In this document: positions 1 to 6,086 of the stretch, one piece after another
Layout: each line of letters begins with the position of its first letter
Position numbering within the stretch: the first letter of the stretch is position 1
From: Caldifarciminota bacterium
Lineage (GTDB): Bacteria > Hydrothermota > UBA3072 > B12-G15
Assembly: GCA_021163525.1 (NCBI GenBank)
Contig: JAGGTX010000114.1
Span: forward strand, 1-9,345
DNA length: 9,345 bases
Direction of reading: 5' to 3'
Position numbers and translations under genes: made by a program
The notes under the pieces: generated by a model
Told to the model about the DNA's origin: nothing
The model's database searches: none
What the model saw: the letters and a program-made list of their open reading frames with translations, nothing else

Positions 1-93
1 GACTTCCTCAACCCGATTTACTACAATATCAAATGGATGACCATGCTGGATGAAATGTCAAAAACCATAAAGAAACTCGGGAGGATCTTTTAA
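1..93 (+). CDS. C-terminal end of an unidentified protein (5' truncated)
   Basis: The first reading frame is open from base 1 and encodes 30 residues before a TAA at 91-93. The peptide begins DFLNPIYYNIKW and ends KKLGRIF. The stop overlaps the start of the next gene by one base (TAATG), which is typical of two genes in one operon with coupled translation. Codon use (AGG, ATA, ATC) matches the neighbours. Too little of the protein is present to name a family. Because it sits directly upstream of rfbD, a role in nucleotide-sugar or surface polysaccharide synthesis is a fair guess from context only. The alternative, an unrelated gene co-transcribed by chance, cannot be excluded. Confidence 0.6.
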   Translation, partial: DFLNPIYYNIKWMTMLDEMSKTIKKLGRIF

Positions 94-944
94 TGAAGAT
101 TGTAGTAACAGGAGCCAATGGACAACTTGGTTCTGACCTTGTAAGGGAACTTTCAGGCGATTTTGAGGTTGTTCCACTCACCCATGAAGATATAGAGATA
201 GGAGACCCTGAATCCCAGAGAACGGTTCTTTCTGGTATAAAACCAGATGTCTTGATTAACACGGCAGCATTCCACAATGTTCCAAAGTGTGAGGAGGAGA
301 GGGATACTGCTTACAGGGTTAATGGATATGCACTGAAGGAACTTGGAATGCTCTGCAACGAACTTGGAACATACCTCATTCACATCTCAACAGACTATGT
401 TTTTGACGGAAGCAAAGGAAAACCCTATGTTGAGACTGATACACCAAATCCACTGAATACATATGGTATATCAAAACTTGTTGGGGAGATATACATAAAG
501 AACTATTCTGAGGACTATGCGATTGTGAGGGTTTCAGGTCTCTATGGATTGAATCCATGCAGGGCAAAAGGTGGCAGGAATTTTGTTGAGACCATGATTT
601 ATCTTGCTGAGCAGGGTAAAGATATAAAGGTTGTGGATGACCAGTTTATTACACCTACATTCACCCTTGATGTTGCAAGACAGATGAAAATAATAGTGAA
701 GAATCATATCCAGGGAATCATTCATTGCACCAATGAAGGTGAAACAAACTGGTATGAATTTGCAAGGGCAATCTTTGATATTTCTGGCGTGAATGCCAGA
801 GTCTTTCCTCGGAAAACCGACCCTGACAGAGAGATTAAAAGGCCTTCATACTCTGTTCTGGAGAATGCTGTCCTTAAAGAAAAAGGAATAAATATAATGA
901 AACACTGGAAGGAAGCCCTTGGAGAGTACCTTTCTTTGAGGTAG
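93..944 (+). CDS. rfbD: dTDP-4-dehydrorhamnose reductase (RmlD/RfbD)
   Basis: This 283-residue protein has the usual length and layout of RmlD, an extended-SDR enzyme. RmlD reduces dTDP-4-dehydro-L-rhamnose to dTDP-L-rhamnose with NAD(P)H, the last step in making the rhamnose donor for surface polysaccharides. Seen directly: the N-terminal nucleotide-binding motif GANGQLG with glycines 7, 10 and 13; INTAAFHNV at 55-63; STDYVFDG at 99-106 supplying the catalytic Thr100; and NTYGISK at 122-128 supplying the YxxxK pair Tyr124 and Lys128. The C-terminal RPSYSVL (250-256) matches the family's RPxxSxL signature. The ATG at 93 overlaps the preceding stop, and the GGGAGGATC upstream (79-87) can serve as ribosome binding site. 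No other rml genes are in view. They may lie upstream, where the truncated gene is. The general SDR/RmlD assignment is firm; the exact sugar is inferred from family. Confidence 0.93.
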   Translation: MKIVVTGANGQLGSDLVRELSGDFEVVPLTHEDIEIGDPESQRTVLSGIKPDVLINTAAFHNVPKCEEERDTAYRVNGYALKELGMLCNELGTYLIHISTDYVFDGSKGKPYVETDTPNPLNTYGISKLVGEIYIKNYSEDYAIVRVSGLYGLNPCRAKGGRNFVETMIYLAEQGKDIKVVDDQFITPTFTLDVARQMKIIVKNHIQGIIHCTNEGETNWYEFARAIFDISGVNARVFPRKTDPDREIKRPSYSVLENAVLKEKGINIMKHWKEALGEYLSLR

Positions 945-987
945 AAACTTAAAGTGAGTAGCTTTTGAGAACTTTACACTCTATTAC

Positions 988-1015
988 TTGACATTAACTG
1001 ATTATGGCTTAAACT
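988..1015 (+). promoter_or_regulatory. Sigma70-like promoter of the pilin-like gene
   Basis: A perfect -35 box TTGACA lies at 988-993. After a 16-base spacer comes TAAACT at 1010-1015, which matches the TATAAT consensus at four of six positions. Transcription would start near 1022, giving a leader of about 17 bases before the ATG at 1039. This explains why the in-frame TTG at 988 is not the start codon: it is the first three bases of the -35 box. Start-site mapping would settle it. Confidence 0.65.
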
Positions 1016-1026
1016 ACCAGAAAAAA

Positions 1027-1034
1027 AAGGAGGT
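1027..1034 (+). promoter_or_regulatory. Ribosome binding site that fixes the pilin-like start
   Basis: AAGGAGGT is a full match to the anti-Shine-Dalgarno end of 16S rRNA. It ends four bases before the ATG at 1039, which makes 1039 the clear start. There is no comparable site before the in-frame TTG at 988. Confidence 0.8.
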
Positions 1035-1038
1035 AAGA

Positions 1039-1548
1039 ATGAAGAAGGTTGCCGTGGTAAGGATACTGGATGTGTTGATAATTATAGCGATCTGTGTCCT
1101 GATTTATATTCTTGTGCAGCCCCAGTTTGTTAGATACAGGAATCAAACAATAGAGGCTCAGATAAAGGCAAATGCATACACAGTTAAGGCAGCAATTGAG
1201 CATTACATTGCAGACCATATAGGTGTTTATCCAAAGAGTGTTGATGATTTCTGGCCGTATCTTGATGAAGAGGGTGGCATAATAAATCCTTTAACAGGCA
1301 ATGAAATCCTGAAAACAGAAGTCCATACATTCAAGTATGATGTTCCACAGGACTATAAGGATGATTCCCCTGGAGGGGTAAATTCTCAGCAGAAGGGTAC
1401 ACCCGGTAGCATTGGTGTTGGGTTTTTCATACCCATAGGCGATACACTGGTGAAACACTACGGGGTGATTGGTTTTAACAAAAGCGGTAATCCTCTGTTT
1501 TACTTAGACCCAGGAAAGAAGCGTCACATCTTTGTGATATATGGATAA
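1039..1548 (+). CDS. Pilin/pseudopilin-like membrane protein without a prepilin peptidase site
   Basis: This 169-residue protein opens with two lysines, then a hydrophobic helix (about 9-26) running into QPQFVRYRNQ (27-36) and a long amphipathic stretch ending EHYIADHIGVYPKS (54-67). It lines up with type IV pilins and type II secretion pseudopilins: the conserved proline 22 of mature pilins falls on Pro28, and the later part has the family's YP, NPLTGN and Y-x-I-x-G style segments. By the same alignment, the glycine needed before the cleavage site is Val6, Phe1 is Val7 and Glu5 is Asp11. So the class III signal is lost, although the helix and globular domain remain. The protein is probably a membrane-anchored subunit with its N-terminus kept, not a processed pilin. 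The start at 1039 is fixed by promoter and ribosome binding site. It overlaps the DUF58 gene by eight bases. Family resemblance is fairly sure; function is unknown. Confidence 0.75.
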   Translation: MKKVAVVRILDVLIIIAICVLIYILVQPQFVRYRNQTIEAQIKANAYTVKAAIEHYIADHIGVYPKSVDDFWPYLDEEGGIINPLTGNEILKTEVHTFKYDVPQDYKDDSPGGVNSQQKGTPGSIGVGFFIPIGDTLVKHYGVIGFNKSGNPLFYLDPGKKRHIFVIYG

Positions 1549-2446
1549 GGGGGAGACCCATTCTCCCTCAACCAAAAAATATCTTGACCCTGTTGTCATA
1601 ACAAGGCTTTCAGGGCTTGAAATGAAGGCCCGTGTTGTTGTGGAGGGTTTTCTCTCAGGTCTACACTTTTCTCCTCACCACGGTCAGTCACTGGAATTCT
1701 CTGAACATCAACCATACAGCCCTGGTGATTCTCTCCATCTTGTTGACTGGAAGGTGTATGGTAGAACAGAGAGGTTGTACTTAAAGAAGTTTCACGAAGA
1801 AACGAACATGAGGGTTTATTTCCTTCTTGATGTAAGCAATTCAATGGGTTATGGTAAACCTGTTTCAAAGGCTGATTATTCAAAGGTTCTAATAGCCTCC
1901 CTCTCGTATCTTCTACTTGACCAGAATGATGCAGTGGGGCTTGTCCCTTTTAATGTTGGACTTCTGTCCTTCCTCCCTCCAGTTGCCAGGAGGGATTATA
2001 TCCACAGGCTTGTATCTGAACTTGAAAAAGTAAAAACGGGTGGAGAGACTGATATAATGCAGGTTCTTGATTCATTCTCCAGGCTCATCAAGAAGAGGAG
2101 TTTGATAATCATTGTATCCGATTTTCTGGACGCACCAGAGAGATTTTTCAAGCCTATAAGAGGGTTTGTCAGGGCAAAGAACGAGATTATACTTCTTCAG
2201 GTTTTACATCCAGATGAGATTGAACTTTCAATAAGGAGTACGGTTTATTTAAGGGACCTTGAGACAGGTTCTAAACTCCTTGTGAATCCTACAGCCATAC
2301 GGGGTTATTATAAAAGGGCATTCAACAGATTCCTTGATGAATTGAGGCTCAGGGCCGGCAATGCAAGGACGTTCTTTTACACGGTTACCACGAATACACC
2401 ATACGACCAGGTGCTGATGAAATTGATATTGAGGGATAAAAGATGA
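1541..2446 (+). CDS. DUF58 protein with an intact VWA-type metal-ion (MIDAS) site
   Basis: The 301-residue protein matches DUF58. The family core is at about 40-86: GLHFSPHHGQ, LEFSEHQPYSPGD, then VDWK and RTERLYLKKFHEE. This precedes a von Willebrand A-like fold. All three MIDAS elements are visible: DVSNS (Asp97, Ser99, Ser101), Thr170 in GGETD, and Asp194 in VSDFLD, so metal and ligand binding should be possible. No membrane segment is evident; it is probably cytoplasmic. DUF58 genes usually sit beside a MoxR AAA+ ATPase and BatA-type membrane proteins in systems linked to envelope stress or enzyme maturation. Here the BatA-like gene follows directly, but no MoxR gene adjoins. The ATG overlaps the upstream stop by eight bases and has no clear Shine-Dalgarno, so translation probably depends on ribosomes finishing the pilin-like gene. 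The family call is firm; the role is inferred. Confidence 0.9.
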   Translation: MDKGETHSPSTKKYLDPVVITRLSGLEMKARVVVEGFLSGLHFSPHHGQSLEFSEHQPYSPGDSLHLVDWKVYGRTERLYLKKFHEETNMRVYFLLDVSNSMGYGKPVSKADYSKVLIASLSYLLLDQNDAVGLVPFNVGLLSFLPPVARRDYIHRLVSELEKVKTGGETDIMQVLDSFSRLIKKRSLIIIVSDFLDAPERFFKPIRGFVRAKNEIILLQVLHPDEIELSIRSTVYLRDLETGSKLLVNPTAIRGYYKRAFNRFLDELRLRAGNARTFFYTVTTNTPYDQVLMKLILRDKR

Positions 2447-3987
2447 TTTATCCAGAGTATATTCTATTCCTTTCAGGGATAATCATACCTGTAATAATCC
2501 ACCTGATTTCAAGGAAACGGGTAAGGGAAGTTCAATTCTCCTCCCTTTCTTTTATCGTGAGGCGGAGTGGAATTTTAAGAAACTATCTCAGATTGAGAGA
2601 ACCCCTCCTTATGCTTGTGAGAATGGGAATGATTGCATCCCTGGTAATGGCACTTGTAATGAAAACAATTCCTTTTCCATTCTTTATTCAGAATTCTGGA
2701 AGAAAAATTGTTGATACATCGCTTTCAACCATGGGAAGAATAAATGAGGATGGAATACCTGCAGTCTCAAGGAAGGGTGTTGCTGATATGATGAAAACCT
2801 TTGAGAGATACAGGTATGGAAGGCTGATAAGTGATATGCAGAGAATAAGTTTCAAGGGGATTATAAAGGCGGGTAAATCTTACCCGATGATAATCCCTGA
2901 ACCTTTACCAGTGGTTAAGTCAAATTCGGGAATAACCGGGGCCACCTACGCAGTGAAACCGGATAGAAAGGTTATTATAACCTGTGTGTTGAGAAGAAAA
3001 GGTCCACCAGTGGAGAGTTTTATTGATTTTGATATTGATGGTAAAAAATGGAGAAAAAGGGTGAAGATTTTTGGTGAAAAACAGGTATCTTTTGAATTTC
3101 CTCTCTCACCCGGGCTCCACATGGTAGAGATAACCCTTCCTGAAGACAGTATTCCATTTGACAATGTGTACTATCTTCCTGTGTCTGTTTCTGGAAGAGA
3201 GCGTATAGCCATATTTACACAGGGTGTACCAGATATACTTGAATCTGCACTGGAGGCAATGGGTCTGGAATATACATGGAGTCCAAAACCTGGTTATGTT
3301 CCAGAAAAAAACATTTTCATACTGGACGGTGTTAATGGAAACCTTGATTATCTTTCACTCTATTATAGTGGAGGGATTATCTCTGTTAACAATGAAACAA
3401 GGATTGGTGGGGTTCGGATAGAAAAAATCCCTCAAAGATACGGCCTTTTTGAAATCAACGGAATACAGTTAACAGAACCTGTTCCTTACAGATTTTTGAT
3501 AAATGGAGGAGAGGTTTTGCTCAGGTTCACAAATGGAGACCCTGCTGTTGTGTTGAAGGATAGATTTATATTGCTCCCATTCTCCATACAGACAGAAGAG
3601 TTATTGCTCCACACATATTTTATACCCTTTCTTAACTTCCTCATAGAGAATATAAACAGGGAGTTGGCCATTAAGACCTGCCCAGATTTTTTTGTGAGTG
3701 GCCCAGCAGTTATAACAACACCCGAAAAGAAGATTTTCAGGATTGGGAAGGATGAAAAGTTTGTTTTTAAAGAGGTGGGCTTTTACCTTGTAAAGAAGAA
3801 GGGTATAACCTACCTGTATGGAATAAATCCAACTGAGGAGGAATACAACCTTGAGCCCTTGAATAAAAGAGAAATGGGGTTAATATTCTCTGAAAAGAGA
3901 AGGTACGATGGGACAACCTTTTTCCTTGTGTTGTTTGTTTTACTTGCAGTGATTGAATACCTTATGGAAAGGAGGATATATGGATAA
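2443..3987 (+). CDS. BatA-like membrane protein with a reduced VWA domain
   Basis: This is a 514-residue protein. Residues 1-80 form the BatA-type N-terminal double-helix domain: a first helix at about 6-22 ending IIHLISRKR, FSSLSF at 32-37, then a second helix at about 54-73. Next comes IVDTSLSTMG (89-98), which keeps the DxSxS of a VWA MIDAS (Asp91, Ser93, Ser95). Only about 70 residues follow before a beta-rich extracytoplasmic region (about 165-260, including DGKKWRKR and FDNVYYLPV), so the rest of the VWA fold is missing. A C-terminal helix at about 492-507 precedes a basic tail. Long BatA-family proteins usually carry a full VWA domain or a CARDB-like domain here. The ATGA overlap with the DUF58 gene, with GAGGG at 2431-2435 as ribosome binding site, argues for a joint complex. 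It may anchor the DUF58 protein at the membrane. N-terminal family membership is strong; function is unknown. Confidence 0.8.
   Translation: MIYPEYILFLSGIIIPVIIHLISRKRVREVQFSSLSFIVRRSGILRNYLRLREPLLMLVRMGMIASLVMALVMKTIPFPFFIQNSGRKIVDTSLSTMGRINEDGIPAVSRKGVADMMKTFERYRYGRLISDMQRISFKGIIKAGKSYPMIIPEPLPVVKSNSGITGATYAVKPDRKVIITCVLRRKGPPVESFIDFDIDGKKWRKRVKIFGEKQVSFEFPLSPGLHMVEITLPEDSIPFDNVYYLPVSVSGRERIAIFTQGVPDILESALEAMGLEYTWSPKPGYVPEKNIFILDGVNGNLDYLSLYYSGGIISVNNETRIGGVRIEKIPQRYGLFEINGIQLTEPVPYRFLINGGEVLLRFTNGDPAVVLKDRFILLPFSIQTEELLLHTYFIPFLNFLIENINRELAIKTCPDFFVSGPAVITTPEKKIFRIGKDEKFVFKEVGFYLVKKKGITYLYGINPTEEEYNLEPLNKREMGLIFSEKRRYDGTTFFLVLFVLLAVIEYLMERRIYG
3971..3975 (+). promoter_or_regulatory. Ribosome binding site that fixes the aminopeptidase start
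   Basis: GGAGG lies four bases before the ATG at 3980, inside the last codons of the BatA-like gene. The in-frame ATG at 3953 has no such site, and the extra nine residues it would add do not look like M18 sequence. Confidence 0.75.
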
Positions 3988-5302
3988 AAAGAGTGGATGG
4001 GAAGTTATGTCGGAGAAGGAACTATCCGAGGTTGAGAAGTTCGCTGAGGAGTACATGGAATTTATGTCAGAGAATAAAACTGAAAGAGAGTTTGTTCGGG
4101 CATCAATGGAGATTGCAGAACAATGGGGTCTCTCATACAGTGTGTTTCATGGAAAGACCCTTGGAGTCTTCAGACCCCAGGGTAATCCTGTTGAAGAAGG
4201 ACTCAGGATCATTGCCACACATGTGGATGCACCCAGGATTGACCTGAAACCTCAGCCTGTTTTAGAAAAAGAGAATTTTGTTCTCTTCAACACACATTAC
4301 TATGGCGGAATAAAGAAATACCAGTGGCTTTCCATACCTCTTGCACTCCATGGTGTTGTAATCAAAAAAGATGGAACGAAGGTTGAGATAAAGATGGGTG
4401 AAAATGAAAAAGAACCTGTTTTCACCATACCAGACCTCCTCCCACATCTCTCAGGAAAACAGATGGAGAAGAAGGCCACAGAATTCATTGAGGGAGAGAA
4501 TCTTGACTGTATTGCAGGTTCAAAACCAGCAAAGGTGAAGGAAAACAGATTTAAAAAGTTTATCCTTGACCTGTTGAAGAAGAAATACGGAATTGAAGAG
4601 GAGGACCTGATAAGCAGTGAACTCCAGCTTGTCCCTGCGTGGAATGCATGCGAGGTTGGGCTTGATGGTTCTTTGATCGGTGCCTATGGTCAGGATGACA
4701 GAGTATGTTCATTCACAGCATTGAAGGCCATTGCAAGCATGGGTGGTGGTAAGAGAACGCCAGTTGTCATACTGTATGACAAGGAGGAAATAGGAAGCAC
4801 AGGTAATACTGGTGCCACCTCACGGATTATTGAGGATATTGTAATAGAGGTGCTTGATGAACTGGGGATTGAACCAACCTATAAAAACATAAGAAAGACC
4901 CTGAATGCCTCTGTATGCCTTTCTGCCGATGTTAATGCAGGGGTTAACCCTCTGTTTCCTGAAGTCCATGACACCACCAATGCTGCAAGGCTTGGTTATG
5001 GTCTTGTTTTGACAAAGTACACAGGTCACAGGGGAAAGGGCGGGACAAACGATGCCCATGCAGAACTGGTTTATGAAATAAGAAGGATATTTAATGAAAA
5101 TAATGTTTTGTGGCAGACAGGTGAACTGGGCAAGGTTGATGAGGGTGGTGGAGGGACCGTGGCACGCTTTATTGCAGAGTTCGGGATTGATACAATAGAT
5201 TCTGGAGTTCCACTCCTTGCCATGCACTCCCCATTTGAAATATCAAGCAAAATAGATGTTTATCAGGCTTACAAGGGTTTCAGGGCATTCCTTGAATCAT
5301 AG
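3980..5302 (+). CDS. apeA: M18 family aminopeptidase (aspartyl aminopeptidase type, bacterial family 1)
   Basis: The 440-residue product, close to the usual 450 for bacterial M18 family 1, is a dinuclear metallo-aminopeptidase expected to remove N-terminal residues, often acidic ones, from peptides in the cytoplasm. Conserved segments appear in order: ATHVDAPRIDLKPQP (79-93; His81 as metal ligand, Asp83 beside it), HYYGG (106-110), GAYGQDDRVCSFTAL (234-248; metal ligand Asp239 or 240), DKEEIGSTG (267-275; catalytic and ligand glutamates 269-270), SADVNAG (315-321; ligand Asp317), HRGKGGTNDAHAE (350-362), and LAMHSPFE (413-420; ligand His416). All catalytic and metal residues appear intact. 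There is no signal peptide. The start overlaps the BatA-like stop by eight bases, so it belongs to that operon, though its link to the upstream membrane proteins is unclear. It could supply general peptide turnover or trim a product of the system. Substrate preference is inferred from family. Confidence 0.93.
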   Translation: MDKKSGWEVMSEKELSEVEKFAEEYMEFMSENKTEREFVRASMEIAEQWGLSYSVFHGKTLGVFRPQGNPVEEGLRIIATHVDAPRIDLKPQPVLEKENFVLFNTHYYGGIKKYQWLSIPLALHGVVIKKDGTKVEIKMGENEKEPVFTIPDLLPHLSGKQMEKKATEFIEGENLDCIAGSKPAKVKENRFKKFILDLLKKKYGIEEEDLISSELQLVPAWNACEVGLDGSLIGAYGQDDRVCSFTALKAIASMGGGKRTPVVILYDKEEIGSTGNTGATSRIIEDIVIEVLDELGIEPTYKNIRKTLNASVCLSADVNAGVNPLFPEVHDTTNAARLGYGLVLTKYTGHRGKGGTNDAHAELVYEIRRIFNENNVLWQTGELGKVDEGGGGTVARFIAEFGIDTIDSGVPLLAMHSPFEISSKIDVYQAYKGFRAFLES

Positions 5303-5319
5303 GAAGGAGACTATAGGAT

Positions 5320-5415
5320 ATGATAAAGGAACAACTGGAAAAGAAAACAAGCATCATGAGGTGTGAACGGCTTACAGGGAGATATAGGCCTATGCACCTG
5401 TTTCTGGCCCATTAG
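5320..5415 (+). CDS. Possible 31-residue small ORF in the methyltransferase leader
   Basis: An ATG at 5320 opens a frame of 31 codons ending at TAG 5413-5415. The peptide starts MIKEQLEKK and ends MHLFLAH, and is basic (five Arg and four Lys). A Shine-Dalgarno-like AAGGAG (5304-5309) lies ten bases upstream, slightly far but usable. The stop codon falls inside the 5' arm of the stem-loop at 5408-5427, so a terminating ribosome would cover that arm. It resembles no protein I know. It may be a leader peptide, a small protein, or chance; an ORF of this length is common at random. Confidence 0.3.
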   Translation: MIKEQLEKKTSIMRCERLTGRYRPMHLFLAH

Positions 5416-5427
5416 AGGCTTAATGGG
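5408..5427 (+). promoter_or_regulatory. Stem-loop 1 of the leader, perfect 7-bp inverted repeat
   Basis: CCCATTA (5408-5414) and TAATGGG (5421-5427) are exact reverse complements around a six-base loop GAGGCT. No T-run follows directly, so it is not a standard intrinsic terminator. It starts 43 bases before the methyltransferase ATG and overlaps the end of the small ORF. Confidence 0.5.
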
Positions 5428-5429
5428 AC

Positions 5430-5444
5430 AGGGGCTTTTCCCCT
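5430..5444 (+). promoter_or_regulatory. Stem-loop 2 of the leader, AGGGG/CCCCT
   Basis: AGGGG (5430-5434) pairs with CCCCT (5440-5444) around a CTTTT loop, ending six bases before the methyltransferase ATG at 5451. The AGGGG arm is the only purine-rich, Shine-Dalgarno-like sequence near that start, but it is 16 bases away and would be hidden in the stem. Confidence 0.45.
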
Positions 5445-5450
5445 TAAAAG

Positions 5451-6050
5451 ATGGCTGTTTTTGATAGTATTGCAGAAAGGTTTGACAGGTGGTTTGATGA
5501 AGATGGAAGGGAGATCTTCCTTGAGGAGGTGAGGTGTCTCAATTCAATTTTCCCGGAGTTCTCAAGGGGAATTGAAATCGGGCTTGGCTCGGGGAGGTTT
5601 TCTGTAGAAATGGGGATCCCCATCGGGATTGACCCTTCCATGGAACTCCTCAGGATGGCAAAAAGCAGGGGAATTGTCTCCATCTGTGGAAAGGGTGAGC
5701 AACTTCCGTTCAAACCCAATTCTTTTGACCTTGTTCTTTTGAACACCACCCTCTGTTTTGTGTCCAATCCAGAAAAGGTGCTTAATGAAGTGAAAAGGGT
5801 GCTTGTATCAGATGGCCATATAGTTCTTGGGATAATCAACAGGGAATCAAAGGTCGGAAGGGAGTATCAGAAAAAAGGTGAAACGGGTCACTCTGTTTAT
5901 TCTCATGCCAGACTGTTTTCAGAGGAAGAAGTGAATGAACTTTTGGAGAAGGCGGGTTTTAATCTATTGGAGATCTGCAGGGCGATAAAAACCGATAATT
6001 CTTATGCCTTTGTTGCAATGGTATATAGAAAAGATAAAATTGACAGATAA
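5451..6050 (+). CDS. Class I SAM-dependent methyltransferase
   Basis: The 199-residue protein has a Rossmann-type methyltransferase core of the Methyltransf_11 (UbiE/BioC-like) kind. Seen: an N-terminal FDSIAERFDRWFDE (4-17) typical of small methyltransferases; motif I IEIGLGSGRF (41-50), which binds S-adenosylmethionine; the acidic end of strand two in GIDPS (59-63, Asp61); GEQLPF (82-87); FDLVLLNTTLCFV (92-104) as motif II/post-II; and the strand four to five region LNEVKRVLVSDGHIVLG (111-127). The C-terminal half (SHARLFSEEEVNELLEKAGF, 151-170) follows the usual pattern. The substrate cannot be read from sequence; small molecules or lipid or quinone precursors are all possible. An in-frame TAA at 5445-5447 means the start cannot lie further upstream, and the conserved N-terminus supports ATG 5451. 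Unusually for this window, there is no Shine-Dalgarno sequence. Confidence 0.88.
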   Translation: MAVFDSIAERFDRWFDEDGREIFLEEVRCLNSIFPEFSRGIEIGLGSGRFSVEMGIPIGIDPSMELLRMAKSRGIVSICGKGEQLPFKPNSFDLVLLNTTLCFVSNPEKVLNEVKRVLVSDGHIVLGIINRESKVGREYQKKGETGHSVYSHARLFSEEEVNELLEKAGFNLLEICRAIKTDNSYAFVAMVYRKDKIDR

Positions 6051-6067
6051 GTAGAGATGTGTATCAT
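6040..6067 (+). promoter_or_regulatory. Sigma70-like promoter of the hypB operon
   Basis: A perfect TTGACA at 6040-6045 lies within the last codons of the methyltransferase gene. It is followed by a 16-base spacer and TATCAT at 6062-6067 (five of six matches to TATAAT). Transcription would start near 6074, giving a leader of about 16 bases before hypB. The TTGACA-to-ATG distance is 50 bases, against 51 for the promoter at 988. Confidence 0.7.
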
Positions 6068-6080
6068 TATAAAATAATGA
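6064..6080 (+). promoter_or_regulatory. Candidate operator: perfect 7-3-7 palindrome over -10 and start
   Basis: TCATTAT (6064-6070), AAA, ATAATGA (6074-6080) is an exact inverted repeat. It covers most of the -10 box, the predicted transcription start, and the first base of the Shine-Dalgarno sequence. A bound protein there would block polymerase, the usual layout of a repressor site. The half-sites recall the A/T-rich hexamers of Fur-family sites but in the opposite orientation and with a three-base gap, and they do not match the NikR operator. The regulator is unknown. Alternatively it forms an RNA hairpin next to the ribosome binding site. Confidence 0.45.
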
Positions 6081-6086
6081 GGAGGT
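6080..6086 (+). promoter_or_regulatory. Strong ribosome binding site of hypB
   Basis: AGGAGGT, three bases before the ATG at 6090, sets the hypB start. Its first A is also the last base of the palindrome at 6064-6080, so operator or hairpin and ribosome binding site abut. Confidence 0.75.

Larger units (their letters stand above)
945..1038 (+). other. Intergenic region carrying the promoter of the pilin-like/DUF58/BatA operon
   Basis: These 94 bases separate the polysaccharide genes from the next operon and are one of only three gaps longer than 30 bases in the window. The right half holds a promoter and a ribosome binding site, listed separately. The left half (945-985) has no stem followed by a T-run, so there is no visible intrinsic terminator for rfbD; read-through or Rho-dependent termination is possible. 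Confidence 0.7.
5303..5450 (+). other. 148-base leader with inverted repeats between the aminopeptidase and methyltransferase genes
   Basis: This is the longest gap in the window. It holds a possible 31-codon ORF and, in order, the inverted pair AGGTG (5359-5363)/CACCT (5395-5399) with an inner GGC (5369-5371)/GCC (5388-5390), the 10-base palindrome ATAGGCCTAT at 5384-5393, a 7-base stem-loop at 5408-5427, and a 5-base stem-loop at 5430-5444. I do not recognise a known riboswitch consensus. No convincing promoter is visible. It could be a structured leader or processing region, or decayed coding sequence. Confidence 0.5.

Noticed and set aside
945..985. Terminator of rfbD
   Set aside because: Only weak imperfect pairing (AGTG/CACT) and no T-run.
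988..1038. N-terminal extension of the pilin-like gene from an in-frame TTG at 988
   Set aside because: The TTG is part of the TTGACA -35 box. The extra 17 residues are not pilin-like, and AAGGAGGT precedes the ATG at 1039.
3953..3979. Earlier in-frame ATG for the M18 aminopeptidase
   Set aside because: No ribosome binding site, deep inside the BatA-like gene, and nine extra residues unlike the family; 3980 has GGAGG.
4820..5227. 135-codon open frame on the - strand inside the M18 gene
   Set aside because: Shadow of a clearly conserved coding sequence; no domain or ribosome binding site seen.
5408..5444. Intrinsic terminator after the aminopeptidase gene
   Set aside because: Two stems are present but neither is followed by a T-run; the only TTTT is in the loop of the second stem.
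5303..5450. Known riboswitch (SAM, cobalamin, fluoride, c-di-GMP, molybdenum cofactor)
   Set aside because: None of the conserved core sequences I can recall for these classes is present; left as an unassigned structured leader.
5444..5839. 131-codon open frame on the - strand inside the methyltransferase
   Set aside because: Shadow frame, low-complexity Ser/Leu/Pro composition, and it covers the conserved SAM motifs of the + strand gene.
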